Assembly: GCA_020081605.1 (NCBI GenBank)
Contig: JAHREC010000062.1
Location: 4,521,758 to 4,585,757 of the forward strand
Direction: 5' to 3'
DNA from: Albifimbria verrucaria
Taxonomy: Eukaryota; Ascomycota; Sordariomycetes; Hypocreales; Stachybotryaceae
DNA length: 64,000 nucleotides
Part shown: in pieces, positions 24,692-36,206 of the stretch
How positions within the stretch are numbered: the stretch's first letter is position 1
Layout: each line of letters opens with the position of its first letter
Notes under the pieces: model-generated
What the model saw: the letters and a program-made list of their open reading frames with translations, nothing else
Told to the model about the DNA's origin: nothing
Databases searched by the model: none
Position numbers and translations under genes: made by a program

Positions 24692-26954
24692 CTTGGCAAG
24701 AGTCCAGAGAAGGAAAGGAAAGGCAGCTTGATTGGATAAGCCCAGGGTCCCTGATTCCAAAGGAGAGCAATTGAGCGGCGATCGTGGTGTTCTTATGCTC
24801 AGCTCTCCTCCCGCATCCTCCAACCCCCATCCTCATCATTGGCCTTTCGGCCAGGATGCTCCTCATCTTCTTCGTTCAACAGACTATTCCCATCATGGTG
24901 GGGATTGCGTGGCCATCCGGGTTATTCACCCTTTTGGCAGGTGGTTGAAGCTTGGCCATGGACCTTTTCATTGCCAATCGTGGAGTGGGGCCTGCCAGCA
25001 GCCCATTCGTTGCATCAAAGACTTGGCATTGGAGCAGTTGATAAGCGTGAAAACCATGTTCGCTTATCGAAAGTATGGGGAGACCGGTGGCCAAACAGGC
25101 AGGGAAGCTGGGAACAACAGGGTAGGTCGTGGAGCGTTTCTCCGGATGTTTTTATTTGAATTTTCAATGGGTATCGCCAATTAAATGTGTCAATATGTGA
25201 CTTCGGTAAGATATCTTTCCAAATACGTTGGCATTCAATTCGAATCAAATGTGCACATCCATCGGTTCTCGATGTCTAGCTTGTGGCGACTCTCAGGCCC
25301 CTGTCTACCTGGCCTTCAGTTAGCGGGCCAGCCGTTGAAGTTGGCAAGGGACAAATGCTAAAGACCAAGCATAACTGGGCCTGCATATGCACCTTCTTCG
25401 TTCCGGCATTGCCGTGGCTGGGTCTGTCGGTCCTATCCGAGCAAACGACCCCTGTGATGTCGTGCTACGTGCTGGCAATTGAATCACCACCAGCTCGATA
25501 AATAGGCAGCCCATTTTTCTTATCCTAGCTGGGCTTTCCGGGGTCCATTGCCCAGCATAGCAGGATTCATGCGTCGCAGCCAGCGGGCCCAAGCGGCTCA
25601 AGCGATCGAACCGTAGCTGTCGCCTTGCATGAACGCTGTGTTAATGTTCCTGTGGCTAGACACCCGATTTCGAAAGCCTGCAGCAAACAGCATAAATAGT
25701 CTCATTTGAACCCATGTCCGTCTTGTAAAAAGATGGCTCAATGCCAAGTGCGTTGGTCTTATCCTGCCTGAAAGAGTCAACACATTACTGGGGCGGGCAC
25801 GCCACAATGTGCACTTGTCTTAACCAAATAAGGATGGAGGTTACAGAGATTCTGTGCGCCCACAGTTTTGTTATTTTCCTAGCCTAAGGTAAGCTTAGTT
25901 TTGCGGTTAAAAAGCGCCGCTGAGTGGCATGCCCTGGTCGCCGGCAGTCTGGCCTGCCTAGTGCGTTGTCTGGCTACTCCACAAACTCACAAGCCATCGG
26001 CTTTCTGCACCTGTACGATAGCAGTATTTTGTAATACAAAGTTCTACCATAGACTTGAGCAGCTTGCCTAGGTACGGACTTTACAGGTCAATAATACATT
26101 GCACTAGCGAGTGGTGAAGGTCGCACTGGTTCTCCTAACCTTCAGATGTTACGCACTTTTGATGCTTCACTAGGGCTAGAAATATCAAGGTGCCATGACA
26201 GAGGTTCACTGCGTCTAATGCCAAACATCGTGAAGATTGTGGCGAACCTGAATCCTAAACAATGCAGAAGGTGATTATACGATGCATTTTACCAGTTGCC
26301 TCGATCAGACTGATTCGGACATCGAACGGGCGGAAGACCAGCAGCGCTTCGTTCAGAAGCCACTCTAGGGTATGAGATTCATGAAGACTGGTAAACGCCT
26401 GATGCCTCTAATGTTATATTACGAACAAAATAGACTGATACTCCCTAATGAAAGGAAGTTCAGAAACGAGGGAGTTGCGTATCATCTTGGTGTATTTAAA
26501 TGCCAATAATGCCTCTAACATAGTTTAATTTCTGATTGGAGGCTTAATTGCTTCGTGATGGCGTGTTGACCCAGACTTTGTGGTTGCGGGTCAACCACAT
26601 CACGGCTCTGTATTTCAAGATTGACATCTGTGACCTACACCCGTCTACCCCGTGCGACACAATCCCAGACACATCCATTAATCTTCTTAATTCGGTAGAC
26701 TCGGACCCCGATTCCATTGTTTCATGGAGAAGCCAGACCCGGAATGTGGGTATTTTGGGTGGTAAAGGATCCTCTATTGACCTCACGGTGATTTTTTGCC
26801 GATGCTTCGGTGTTGCACCGCCGAGCCCAGTTTCTAACATTGATTCCTGGGACGTGTACTTTTCGTATATATTCAAGAACTAGAACGCAACTGTTTAATA
26901 AAACGTCTTGATGAACAAACCAAAATACAATCCCATCAAGACTCTGACACAATC
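24692..26954. other. intergenic region, no supported gene
   Basis: About 2.3 kb. The 24732-25184 and 24839-25159 plus ORFs overlap in different frames, and the ORFs at 26544-26883 mirror each other on both strands. No domain or splice pattern is recognisable. This serves as promoter space for the genes on either side. Confidence 0.4.
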
Positions 26955-28462
26955 ATGTCTCTACCCACCTCACAGGCACTCCTCACCAACACGGCCAGTC
27001 GACTTAAATTGTCTGCGACGCTAGAAATTAATGAGCTCGCTCAAAAGCGATTAAGTCAGGGGCAGAATATAACCCATTTGGGGTTTGGAGAGGCTACATT
27101 CCCAGTCCAGAGAGATGTTCTTAGAGCACATCAGCAGGCTAGCGACTGTACAAACTATCTACCGGTTGCAGGCTTAAGGGAACTGAGACAGGTCAGAGTT
27201 ACTCCAAACCACATATAGGATTGATATTTATGATTCTGCATTACAGTCTATTGCTCACTTCCAAAGCCGCCGCATGATGTCCGAAATCTCTCCAGAACAA
27301 GTCATCATAGCGCCCGGCTCAAAGCCTCTATTGTTTGCCTTATTTGATATCCTTAGTGGAGACGTCATTATTCCGCGTCCTTCGTGGGTCAGCTATGAAC
27401 CTCAAGTTGTCCATGCTGGAAAGAAACTCTTCTGGGTTGAGACCGACCAACACAATCGGCATACAATGACTGGTTGGCAATATCGTCATACCCATAGTAG
27501 AGACAGAAGCTAATATGAGCAACAGAGTCGTCCCTAGAGTCTACATATGAGAGGGCCATCGCTGCCGGTGGGAATCCTCGCATCCTCCTTGTGAACAGTC
27601 CCTCTAACCCTACCGGTCAAATCTTCACCACGGATACTATCAATATCATCACCCAGTTTTGCCTCAACCATGATATCACCCTAATCAGTGATGAAATTTA
27701 CTCGGACATTGTCTTCTTTGGCGAGCAAGAAGCTAGCCCATGCTACGGTGGGCGTCTTGAAAGCGGTAAAATAATTATGACCGGAGGCCTCTCCAAGGTA
27801 AGAAAAGACAGTAAGCTAAACACTGTATCGATTTGATCTAACAATTTCAGACATATTCCGCAGGTGGCTGGCGCGTTGGCTATGGCATTTTCCCTCAAAA
27901 CAACTTCGGTCAGCAAGTGCAAACTGCGATACTAGCATACGCTTCAGAATGCTGGTCAGCAGCATCGACTCCTGCACAAGAGGCAGCAGCTGTCGCATTC
28001 AGTACCAGCCCAGAGATGGACTTGTATCGCCAACAAGTCAATCTTTTACATCAAAGATGCACTTTAAGCTTATACGAAGCTTTGCGTGATTGCGGCCTAG
28101 ACGTGGCTGAGCCCAGAGGTGCATTTTACGTCTACCCTTCCTTTCACCCCTTCACAAAACAACTAAAATGCCTTGGCATCAATACTAGCATTCAGCTATC
28201 AGAATGGTTGATAGAAGAATGCGGTATCGCTACGCTTCCAGGTTCTGCTTTTGGCGAAGACGATTCGGGTTTGCCTGGTGGCCGATATCGTCTACGTATG
28301 GCAACAAGCTACTTGTATTTCCGGGACAACAAAGAACGCTATGAAATGGGATATGACCTTCTCGATTCCGCCCTTGAGAATGTGGCTATTGAATTGCCGC
28401 TATTGAACCAAGCCGTTTCCGCGATAAAGAAAGCGGTAATGAAGCTTAAGATGATCGAATAG
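26955..28462 (+). CDS. class I/II PLP-dependent aminotransferase (aspartate/aromatic type)
   Basis: Fold-type I aminotransferase moving an amino group to a 2-oxo acid. Introns are 27192-27246, 27473-27537 and 27798-27850; 445 codons with no frame break. Visible blocks are the N-terminal LGFGEATF loop, ILLVNSPSNPTGQIF (the Asn that stacks on PLP), ISDEIYSDIVF (the Asp and Tyr that hold the pyridine ring) and GGLSKTYSAGGWRVGYG with the Schiff-base Lys; the C-terminal substrate Arg is in GRYRLRMATSYL. It resembles bacterial subgroup I-beta/I-gamma enzymes as much as classic fungal ones. It is convergent with a Zn2Cys6 gene only 139 bases away and close to a transporter and a cyclase-family hydrolase. 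Substrate not determinable. Confidence 0.9.
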
Positions 28463-28601
28463 CTGAGTTCTCTGTTGGGATACCAAACTACTTAGATACG
28501 ATACATCTGTTATATAGTAGTTTGCACCTGATCAGTGTTTTCTTGGAATTCTTTGTTTAATATAAAGTTGTAAAACGAGAACCATTTGATGCCTAATTAT
28601 G

Positions 28602-30861
28602 CTAATTCATCAAATTCGGGATTAAAGGAAACATGTCCCACAGTGATTGCATTTCATCCATACCAAGAAACTCTCTGAATGAGTCGAAATCCTCTCTCTC
28701 ATCGAATTGTTTCATGGTCTGGTGATGGAATTGATCTACCGGGTGGTTGTTGCTTGACACTGGGAGGTTAGACAAGATATTGAGAGGAATAGAATTAGGG
28801 CTCGGGTGGTCCTGAACAGCGGGTGAATAAGATGTTAGCGCTGCTGAAATCGCTCGGAGACTATCATTGGCGAGGACTTCGAATTGGGCCTCTATTTTCG
28901 CAAGTAGCTCGTCTTTCCAGCGTTCGTTCATAATAGCTAAACATACGGAACATTTCCGAGCCCAGGCTGGAAGATCCACAAGCAGGAATGACAGACCGGT
29001 CAACGGAACAAGTCTTTGAAACCCTGTCCTCGCGGTGACTAACATGGTTAGACCTGCGAATAGAACGCCTTGGACTAGCATCCAGGTGAGAGGAACATGG
29101 CTGTTCCGCATTGTTCTAAATACGTTGTCGAGGTAGGCGCCTGCCGAACGAATGCATATCTCAAGTGATTGAGAGGATGGTTGACGTAGTAACGGGCTTG
29201 ATCTATGTAGAACAAATGTCGTTCCATGATACAGTCGATCCCAGTAGCTGATTTAAGTTAGCATATCTAAACATGGGAACGTGGGTTTCCAGCAAACCTG
29301 TAAGGGTAAGATTCTCTCGCTTGGGACTCAGAAGTTGGGATCTGAGCTCTCCATTCCTCCAATTCGCTCTGGAGATCAGCTATAACTTTTTCGCGTTGTT
29401 CTGTGTTTAGAACTTTGCCACTGCCGTTGGCACGATATACATTATGCAAAATTTTGCTCTGAATTCGCCTGTGTTTGATATGATGACAAGAGCTTAACGT
29501 ATCACTAGTTTCAGCTGGCAAGGGTATAGTGATGTGCTCGTCTCCAATTGAAGGAGGGCGTCCTAAGTTATAGGCAAGACCCATTTCGATTGAGTAGGTA
29601 GTCCAGAACACGTTTCTTCTTTCGTTCTCGTCATGACAAGGTGTGGAAGATGCCACCAGCGAGTGGTGGAGCCCGATCTCTGTCGCCATCTATGGGGTTC
29701 TATTAGCGACCAGAGCTTTTTGAGTAAAAGGAAGTCAATTACCCGCATTGCCAGACCTATGAGTTGCCACTGGCTAGATCCAGTGGGCCAGTATGACCCG
29801 TAAATCGAAATTAGAAGAATCACTTGAACAGACCAGATATTTGCTTGCAACTTGTGATTGCTTCTATCAAAGTGATGCAGACTTTTTGAGTATAACATTG
29901 AGGGTGATAATCCCGAGATGGAATTGTGGTCAATGTTTGTTAATTCGCCACTGTGCTTCATTTGTTGAATCGTATTGGTCCGGTTGATAGCCCCAAGTGC
30001 CATGACAAGATAGAAAATAGTTAATTCTGCATGGTGTTCTTTTGTGCGGTGTGAACTATCCACACCAATTACTTGTTGACGCTTGCCTTCCTCTATAATG
30101 GTTCTTAACTTGTCTTTGGTTAGTACCGGATACAAAGGTTGGATCCACATCTCAAAGGATCGAAGCAGAAACTGAACCGTAGGAGGCGAAAGAAAAGCTT
30201 GTCTGCCTTCCGTCATGGTTCTGTCTTCGATGCTTGCTTGGCCAATGCCGCCGCCACTGGGGGATCACTGGGGGATGATCATAAACATTGTTGCCGGAAG
30301 TCAGAGACCGAGCTATGGATGCAGCGAAGGCCGCAAAGAATACCCCACTTGAAGGGCCAAGGAATCTGGTATCACCGGTTGCGTTGAGGGCAACCATGCT
30401 AAGGTTCGCCGCATTATCTCTTTCATCCTTGGTACAGGTCGTCAGATCCACCTGAGTGCCTGTTTGAGGCCATGTCGCTGAGCTTGAAGCAGACCAATTG
30501 TCTGAAGGTGCTGCAACGGTCTGTAAACACGTTCCTATCGGCAAGCTTGCACATTCGATACCCCAATGACGGCGAATTTGTTCTTCAAGCCAGTCAACTC
30601 TTGATCGGGCTTGTCTAAGTGCCCTGCCAGATTGTTAGTTCACACGAAGAATGCAGGGCCAATATTTCCGACACCTACTCCAAAGTCTCGCTCTTCCTGG
30701 TCCTTTTGTATGGCTCACATCGGACATCGGCACCATAGCAGCTGGAACAGCCGGGATGTCCGCTACACTATAGGGCTTTAGACCAAGGCTTCTCATAGAT
30801 TGCTGGACAGGCTCACCTTGATCTTCTTGGAGTGGCAACGAAGGCATGCGGCCTGAGGCAT
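28602..30861 (-). CDS. Zn2Cys6 transcription factor with fungal-specific TF domain (two frameshifts)
   Basis: Nuclear regulator. The protein begins MPQAACLRCHSKKIK and, across intron 30768-30816, continues CSGHPGCSSCYGADVRC: a full C-x2-C-x6-C-x5-C-x2-C-x6-C cluster split by an intron. A short coiled coil (LEALRQARSRVDWLEEQIRR) follows the intron 30624-30678. The middle domain carries PF04082 features (FEMWIQPLYPVLTKDKL, then ATEIGLHHSL and RRNVFWTTYSIEMGLAYNLG). The remaining introns are 29690-29742 and 29248-29297. Two C runs on the coding strand (plus 30259-30263 and 30270-30274) each lack one base; 685 codons result. It sits between the aminotransferase and a transporter, making it the likely pathway regulator. 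Confidence 0.87.
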
Positions 30862-31513
30862 TGGTGTAGATGTAAATTACACAAGCCGGGGCAGTTACTA
30901 ATGACATAGGAGAATTGAACGGCGATCAACAAATGAGCGCGGTCGGACGCTTACGTCTGTGTCGACGCTTGGGAGAAGAAGCTGGTCAGGGCGAGCATCG
31001 GCGATAAAACGCCGAACACTCTCATCCACTCCGGAATAGGAGTGGGGAAAGGTGGGGAGGCACTTCAGGTCTGTTTAATAGTGGAATATCCAAGCCACCA
31101 TCTCAACTTCTGAACCAAACCCTGCCCTGTCTAGTGTTGCGTCATTAATTCGCACCCTTCGAAGTGATCTTAGTGGGTCTGCTTTTAAACGATCAAAGAT
31201 ACTCCCGTGGAGTAAGTTATCCTATAGATATGTCATAGGTAAGTATGAGAAGGCATGTAGCATTAGGGTGATAGAGGTAGAAGATGTTGCTTTATTAGGA
31301 TCATTGTGAATTTGTCAGTGTTTTCATTTCTTTCTTTTCCTCTCTGTTTCATGTAAAGCTTCTGTTCAAGAAGTGGTACACACTACTTCCCGTGGATAAA
31401 AGTGGTTGAAGACAATGACGCGAACTGAGCCATCATTGTTAAACAAAACAAACGATTGATGAGCAGATTATTGTAAACATAATACATAGACATTATTATT
31501 CAATCTTACGCAT

Positions 31514-33237
31514 CTATATAGCACTAAGCATGCATGATGCTGTCGTCGGCTTTCCTTTGCCATCAAAGCCTGCTGTAGCTCTTTCTTCCACGTATTTCTC
31601 ATAGTTCTGCTGGGCTCTTTTCGCTAGTATGGGCACTTGAGGGCCGAAGAGAAGATCCATATCCTCCAACTGGATGCCTTTTGTTTCGGGGATAAATAGA
31701 TAAGCGAATACGATTGCTGCAACAGTGCAGCAGCCAAACAGTAGGAATGTTCCGTATTTGATACTTCATTGATGCGTCAGCCATATGTGTTAGATGATCA
31801 ACAAGGGGGCCATAATCTTACCCAAGAACCATGTGGGGTAGAGAGTATACAATAACAAACTGCGTAAGCCACTGGATGCAAATACAGAAGGCCATACCGA
31901 GTGTTCTGACACGAGTGGGAAGAACCTCTGATGTGAATAGCCACGGAATGCCATTCCAGCTAGCACCGTAGAAAAAGGAATAGATGTATACCATGGCCAC
32001 CGCAGCTCTAGACCCAGCATCCTGTGATGGTACCCGATCAAAGGATTTGGAGATGCTCGAGTAGGCCGCCAGATAGAACATAGCGAAACCTGCCCCAACG
32101 CCTCCTATGAGCAATAAAGGGCGGCGACCGAACTTGTCAATAAGAAAACCAGCGTAGAGAATGGTTGCTAGCATCTTGACTATGCCGAAGATTCCTGTGG
32201 CGAGCAAGCCTACCGACGTACCCGTGAAGCCGATTGACTTGAAGATCGTGGGTGAAAAATAATTGACGGCGTTAATTCCTGTGAAATTCTGGAAAATGCA
32301 AAGCCAGCAACAGAGAACTATCCGTCCTCTAATGCCACTTTGGAACAACTCCGAAAACATCTGTCTCCAGTTTCGCCCTGATCCAGATGCACGAACCTCG
32401 TCCTCGATGGCTGTCTCAATGACACTCATTTCATTGGTGACATAAGGGTGATCTGCAGGCAAGTTTCTGACCCAGGCGAGATTCTTCTTCGCTGCTTCTA
32501 GCTTGCCGTGGGATACAAGCCAGCGAGGTGACTCAATCATAGGAAGCATGGTGATGATCAGCATACCGGCTGGGACAAATTGTACGCCAACGGGGATGTG
32601 CCACTGCTTGTTGCTCTCAGGACTAACGTTCTTATTCACACCGTAGTTGACCCAAAACCCACAGACAAGTGCGGCTTGCAACATTACCTCGAAGACGCCA
32701 ACAAGCCGTCCACGAATCTTGGCAGGCGAGCACTCAGATACATATATCGGCAGAATCATGGCGCTAGCTCCACGCCCCAACCGGTCAAGGCGCGGCCGCC
32801 ATACAAGCAATCGAGTCTGCCAAACATCTGTAGCATTGCGCCAATCATGAAGATAAAGGCTGATAGAATGAGGGTTGGCTTCCGTCCGAACCGCTCCGCG
32901 ATATAGAAACACATAGCGCAGCCGAAGAAAGCTCCACCCTGGAATGTTGACACAATGTTTGAAGAAAGATTGGCTCGCTCAGCATCAGACGCCGATTCTA
33001 AACCAAACTGTCTCCTGAATGAGGGTAATGCTAGGGTGCCACCAATAAAAGCACTATCATATCCGTACATGGCAGCTACAGATGTTGTTAGTAGGCATAT
33101 TTCGAAATAAGCGCGTTCCCGCGTAAAGGAAGCTTACAAGCCCAAGAACCTGAGAATGCCAGAAGATAGGGACGATAGCCATATATTTGACTGGGCGCAT
33201 CGTCACTCGACGTCCTCTTTCTATTGAATATGGTCAT
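31514..33237 (-). CDS. MFS sugar/quinate-type transporter (one frameshift)
   Basis: Twelve-helix sugar-porter family carrier, closest in feel to fungal quinate permeases (QutD). Introns are 33076-33137 and 31764-31821. Signatures are YGYDSAFIGGTLALPSF in helix 1, ERFGRKPTLI in loop 2-3, ILPIYVSECSPAKIRGRLVG, ESPRWLVSHGK, NAVNYFSPTIF, DKFGRRPLLLIGG and the C-terminal FIPETKGIQLEDMD. The frame breaks at 32770-32771 (CC on plus), just after GRALTGWGV; one added base gives 535 codons. It is transcribed away from the cyclase gene at 33921, sharing a 683-base divergent promoter, and lies next to the Zn2Cys6 gene. It probably imports the substrate of this cluster. Confidence 0.88.
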
Positions 33238-33920
33238 TTTGCAACGTAGTTCCCGCAAGTAGGAAACTATTGTGCCTTGAAGGAAGAGCACTCCAATCAT
33301 GGGAGCATCAGGACGTTCTTAAGCAATGCGTCCGTCGATGGAACCCGAGTACGTGGACTTGGGAGCGGGTAAGCTTATTCCAGATGCGAAGCCCATGTCC
33401 CTGGCTAGCGCAGTGGTAATTGTTTATCCAGATCCCAGCATTCGATAATCTCTCGCGGGGAATGCATCTTGACGACTGGTGACTTCAGCTTGATCCCCAC
33501 ATTCGACTGGGGTCCCTGCGTTCAGGTTTGAAAGTCTGGGGATCTTGGGAACTGCCATTCGATTGCTAGACTGGGCCCATGTGCTTTGATGTGCCGCTTT
33601 CCATGCCAAGACCGCACTAACTGTCACCTCAGAACGACACCTGGTTCTAATGTGGGCATGTGACTCATGGATCTGTTGAATCCTACGATAACTGACTTGT
33701 GAAAATCGCAGTACGGTAAAACAAAATGCCAGTGGACCATTGGCGTAAGCAAGTGTCCAATGAGAGTAGGCCAGAAGAATTGATTTGTAAGTGCTCAGGA
33801 GGCCACCCTTTCATAAGAAGCTGGTTTGGTCGCAATGCTAAGGAGGGTGCTTGGAAATCATTGCCGGTATGCTCTTCGTCCAGCTAAGTAAAGTTATCAC
33901 ATCCCTCATTCCCGTCCACA

Positions 33921-35090
33921 ATGGCACCAATCAAGCTTCCGCCTTTCGATAATCTTCCACTGGACAAGTCTGGTCCTCCAGGTAACGCATGGGGTCTTTG
34001 GGGACCAAATGACCAATTAGGTATGCTCAACTTACTCACTCCTGAAACTGTAGCAGCTGCTGCTACAGAGATAAAGGAGGGTGTGAGGATTTCCTTAACT
34101 GGCCGCTCGATAAACCATCATTTCCGACATTTGAGAGGCAACGCTTCCGCCATGAAGTACTTCATAGAGCACCAATGACAATGAACGATGATGCAATTGA
34201 GATGAACACACAAAGTAGTACGCAATGGGATGGATTTAGGCATTATGGTAGGAAAGATTCTCCTTCAACCTTTTTAACCGCTGAAACGCACGGGCATGAT
34301 TTGACCTTGCTCGAGGATCTAGGCTATCAGAGAACCAAGCAGTTCTATCAAGGTCATGTGCAAGACGATTTCTCTCCTGGTTCGATGAAACTAGGAATTC
34401 ATTGTAGGTTGGAGTATTCCAAAGATGGTTGTCGGTCTATTAAACTATTTGCCAATGATAGCTTGGGTCGACAAAGGCGGCATAATTGGACGAGGCATTC
34501 TCATTGATTGGTATGCTTGGTCGAAAAGAAACAATAAAAACCTCAGCCCTTTTGAAACTGGTGCAGTTCATTTGGCTGATGTGATGACTATCCTTGCTGA
34601 GACCAGCGTACAGCCCCGCCAAGGAGACATCCTTTTCATACGCACAGGTTTTACAGCAGCCTACAACAAGCTATCTCTTTCTGAACAGCAGGCTTTTCCT
34701 GACAGGAAACCTGGGGGCCTTTTAGGACTCGAGGCGACGCGGGATAGTCTGCGATGGATCTGGGAGTCGGGCTTCGCAGCGATTGCTGGAGATGCGCCGG
34801 GTTTTGAAAGAGGGCCAGCCACCGGCTCATATAATGACCCTGATGTAAGCATTCACCAATGGGCACTCGCAGGTTGGGGCCTTCCAATTGGTGAGATGTT
34901 TGACTTGGAAGAGCTTGCCGAGGCGTGTACTTCGAGGCAAAGGTGGAGCTTTTTCTTAACCAGCGTGCCTCTCAACGTATGATACACCTTGATTTCCAAG
35001 CAGCAAGATAAGAATCCATAAGCTGACGAATATTCCTCTCAGATACCCGGAGGTGTCGCAAGCCCAGGCAACGCCATAGCAATACTATAG
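33921..35090 (+). CDS. cyclase-family metal hydrolase (kynurenine formamidase-like), one frameshift
   Basis: Member of the PF04199 'cyclase' superfamily, metal-dependent amidohydrolases that include bacterial kynurenine formamidase KynB. Introns are 34248-34322, 34404-34461 and 34977-35042. The fungal form of the signature is present: NAWGLWGPNDQLGMLNLL near the N-terminus, TQWDGFRHYG as the metal-site motif, the downstream GRGILIDW segment, and IAGDAPGFE near the C-terminal third. The C-terminus ends NAIAIL. The frame breaks at 34115-34116 (CC); one base restores 324 codons, the usual size. Its neighbours suggest a catabolic role; formamidase activity is a guess from the family only. Confidence 0.87.
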
Positions 35091-35639
35091 CAATTTGATA
35101 ACGCGGCGCAACGAACTCTTAGATGCTCAACATACACTCGTCACTATTCAAGGCAGGAATAGAATAGGAGCATGATATTATGCCTTCTCTGGGAAGTTTA
35201 CTTGATTGGAGATGCTAATTCATAATCCTTGGTTTTCTGAACCATTGGGATATTTGTACAAACCAAGTTACTTAATTATCAATTGTTTGCAATATTGTAG
35301 TCACTTGGCTAGCTTCTTTAACTATCCATGAAAAATACAGCGTTGTTCGTTCCAGTGAAAATTTGTGTGGCTTGGACTTCGGCAACGCCGATTGTATTCT
35401 TGGTATTTTGTAAATATTGGCAGGAGAAACCTCGCTCTAGAGAACGATCAACACTTTATTCCGAGCCTCCCTAGTTCATACAACTTATCCGGAAAACTGG
35501 ACAGAGAATTCTTATTGCAATATTTGGCTAATACATTGGATAATTACACCTTCATGCTAGCAGAAGATCCAGTCAACACGAAGTGTTCATATTCAGAGTT
35601 GACTAATCGGCCTTGCTACTCGTATCCCATCCAATCAAT

Positions 35640-36206
35640 CTAACAATTTATCTTCCCAGGCATGTCACAGCAAATCGGTTCGCCCGCTAAGCCTCTCCAG
35701 TAAGTCTTATTACCGATGGTCCAGTGCAACCATCCTGAACGGTCCACTCCGCCACACACGGGCTTTAAGATTGTGTCCAAGGTCTCAATTTCAGAAGGCC
35801 TGACTGATTGGCTCTGTGTGTCGTAGTTACACATAGCTATGATGGTATTGCGATATTTGCAGTAGACACTAGAAGAAGCTCCAGCACCTCCTCCATTGTC
35901 GGCAAAGCTAGACAGGCACTCCCGAGCGGCTTCATATTCGCTAAGCGTCATAATATTGCCAGTACATCCTTGACCTGCTCTCTTAGCGAGCATTTGCAAG
36001 TCCTGGCCTGGTTCTTCGTTGTCTGGACTGCGAGCGCGTTTATGTTCATCTTCTTTGGCAAACATCTCGCTCCGCAGCTTGATGAGTTGGTGCTCCTGGT
36101 TTGAATCTAGCTCAACCGTGTAGAGACCATCGGGCAAATGTGACGGAACATTGAGTCCATTGACCGATGCGAATAACGCGAAGATCGAAAAAATCTTGTG
36201 TTGCAT
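35640..36206 (-). CDS. small secreted Cys-rich protein with Kex2 site
   Basis: Unrecognised 188-residue protein from a single intact exon. The signal peptide ends near residue 17 (MQHKIFSIFALFASVNG). A charged pro-region of about 58 residues ends in LAKR (residues 73-76), a Kex2-type site. The mature part would be about 112 residues with eight cysteines, including a CC pair near the end, which suggests four disulfides. A TATATATA stretch lies about 175 bases upstream on the coding strand (36383-36390). This architecture is shared by fungal secreted effectors, antimicrobial proteins and some killer-type proteins; no specific family was recognised, so no activity is assigned. Confidence 0.75.
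   Translation of the reverse strand: MQHKIFSIFALFASVNGLNVPSHLPDGLYTVELDSNQEHQLIKLRSEMFAKEDEHKRARSPDNEEPGQDLQMLAKRAGQGCTGNIMTLSEYEAARECLSSFADNGGGAGASSSVYCKYRNTIIAMCNYDTQSQSVRPSEIETLDTILKPVCGGVDRSGWLHWTIGNKTYWRGLAGEPICCDMPGKINC

Noticed and set aside
24732..25184. Plus-strand ORF of 150 codons
   Set aside because: Overlaps other open frames in a GC-richer promoter region; composition His/Pro/Ser-rich with no recognisable family.
26544..26883. Pair of mirrored ORFs of about 110 codons
   Set aside because: Both strands are open over the same bases and neither product shows a domain or splice partner.
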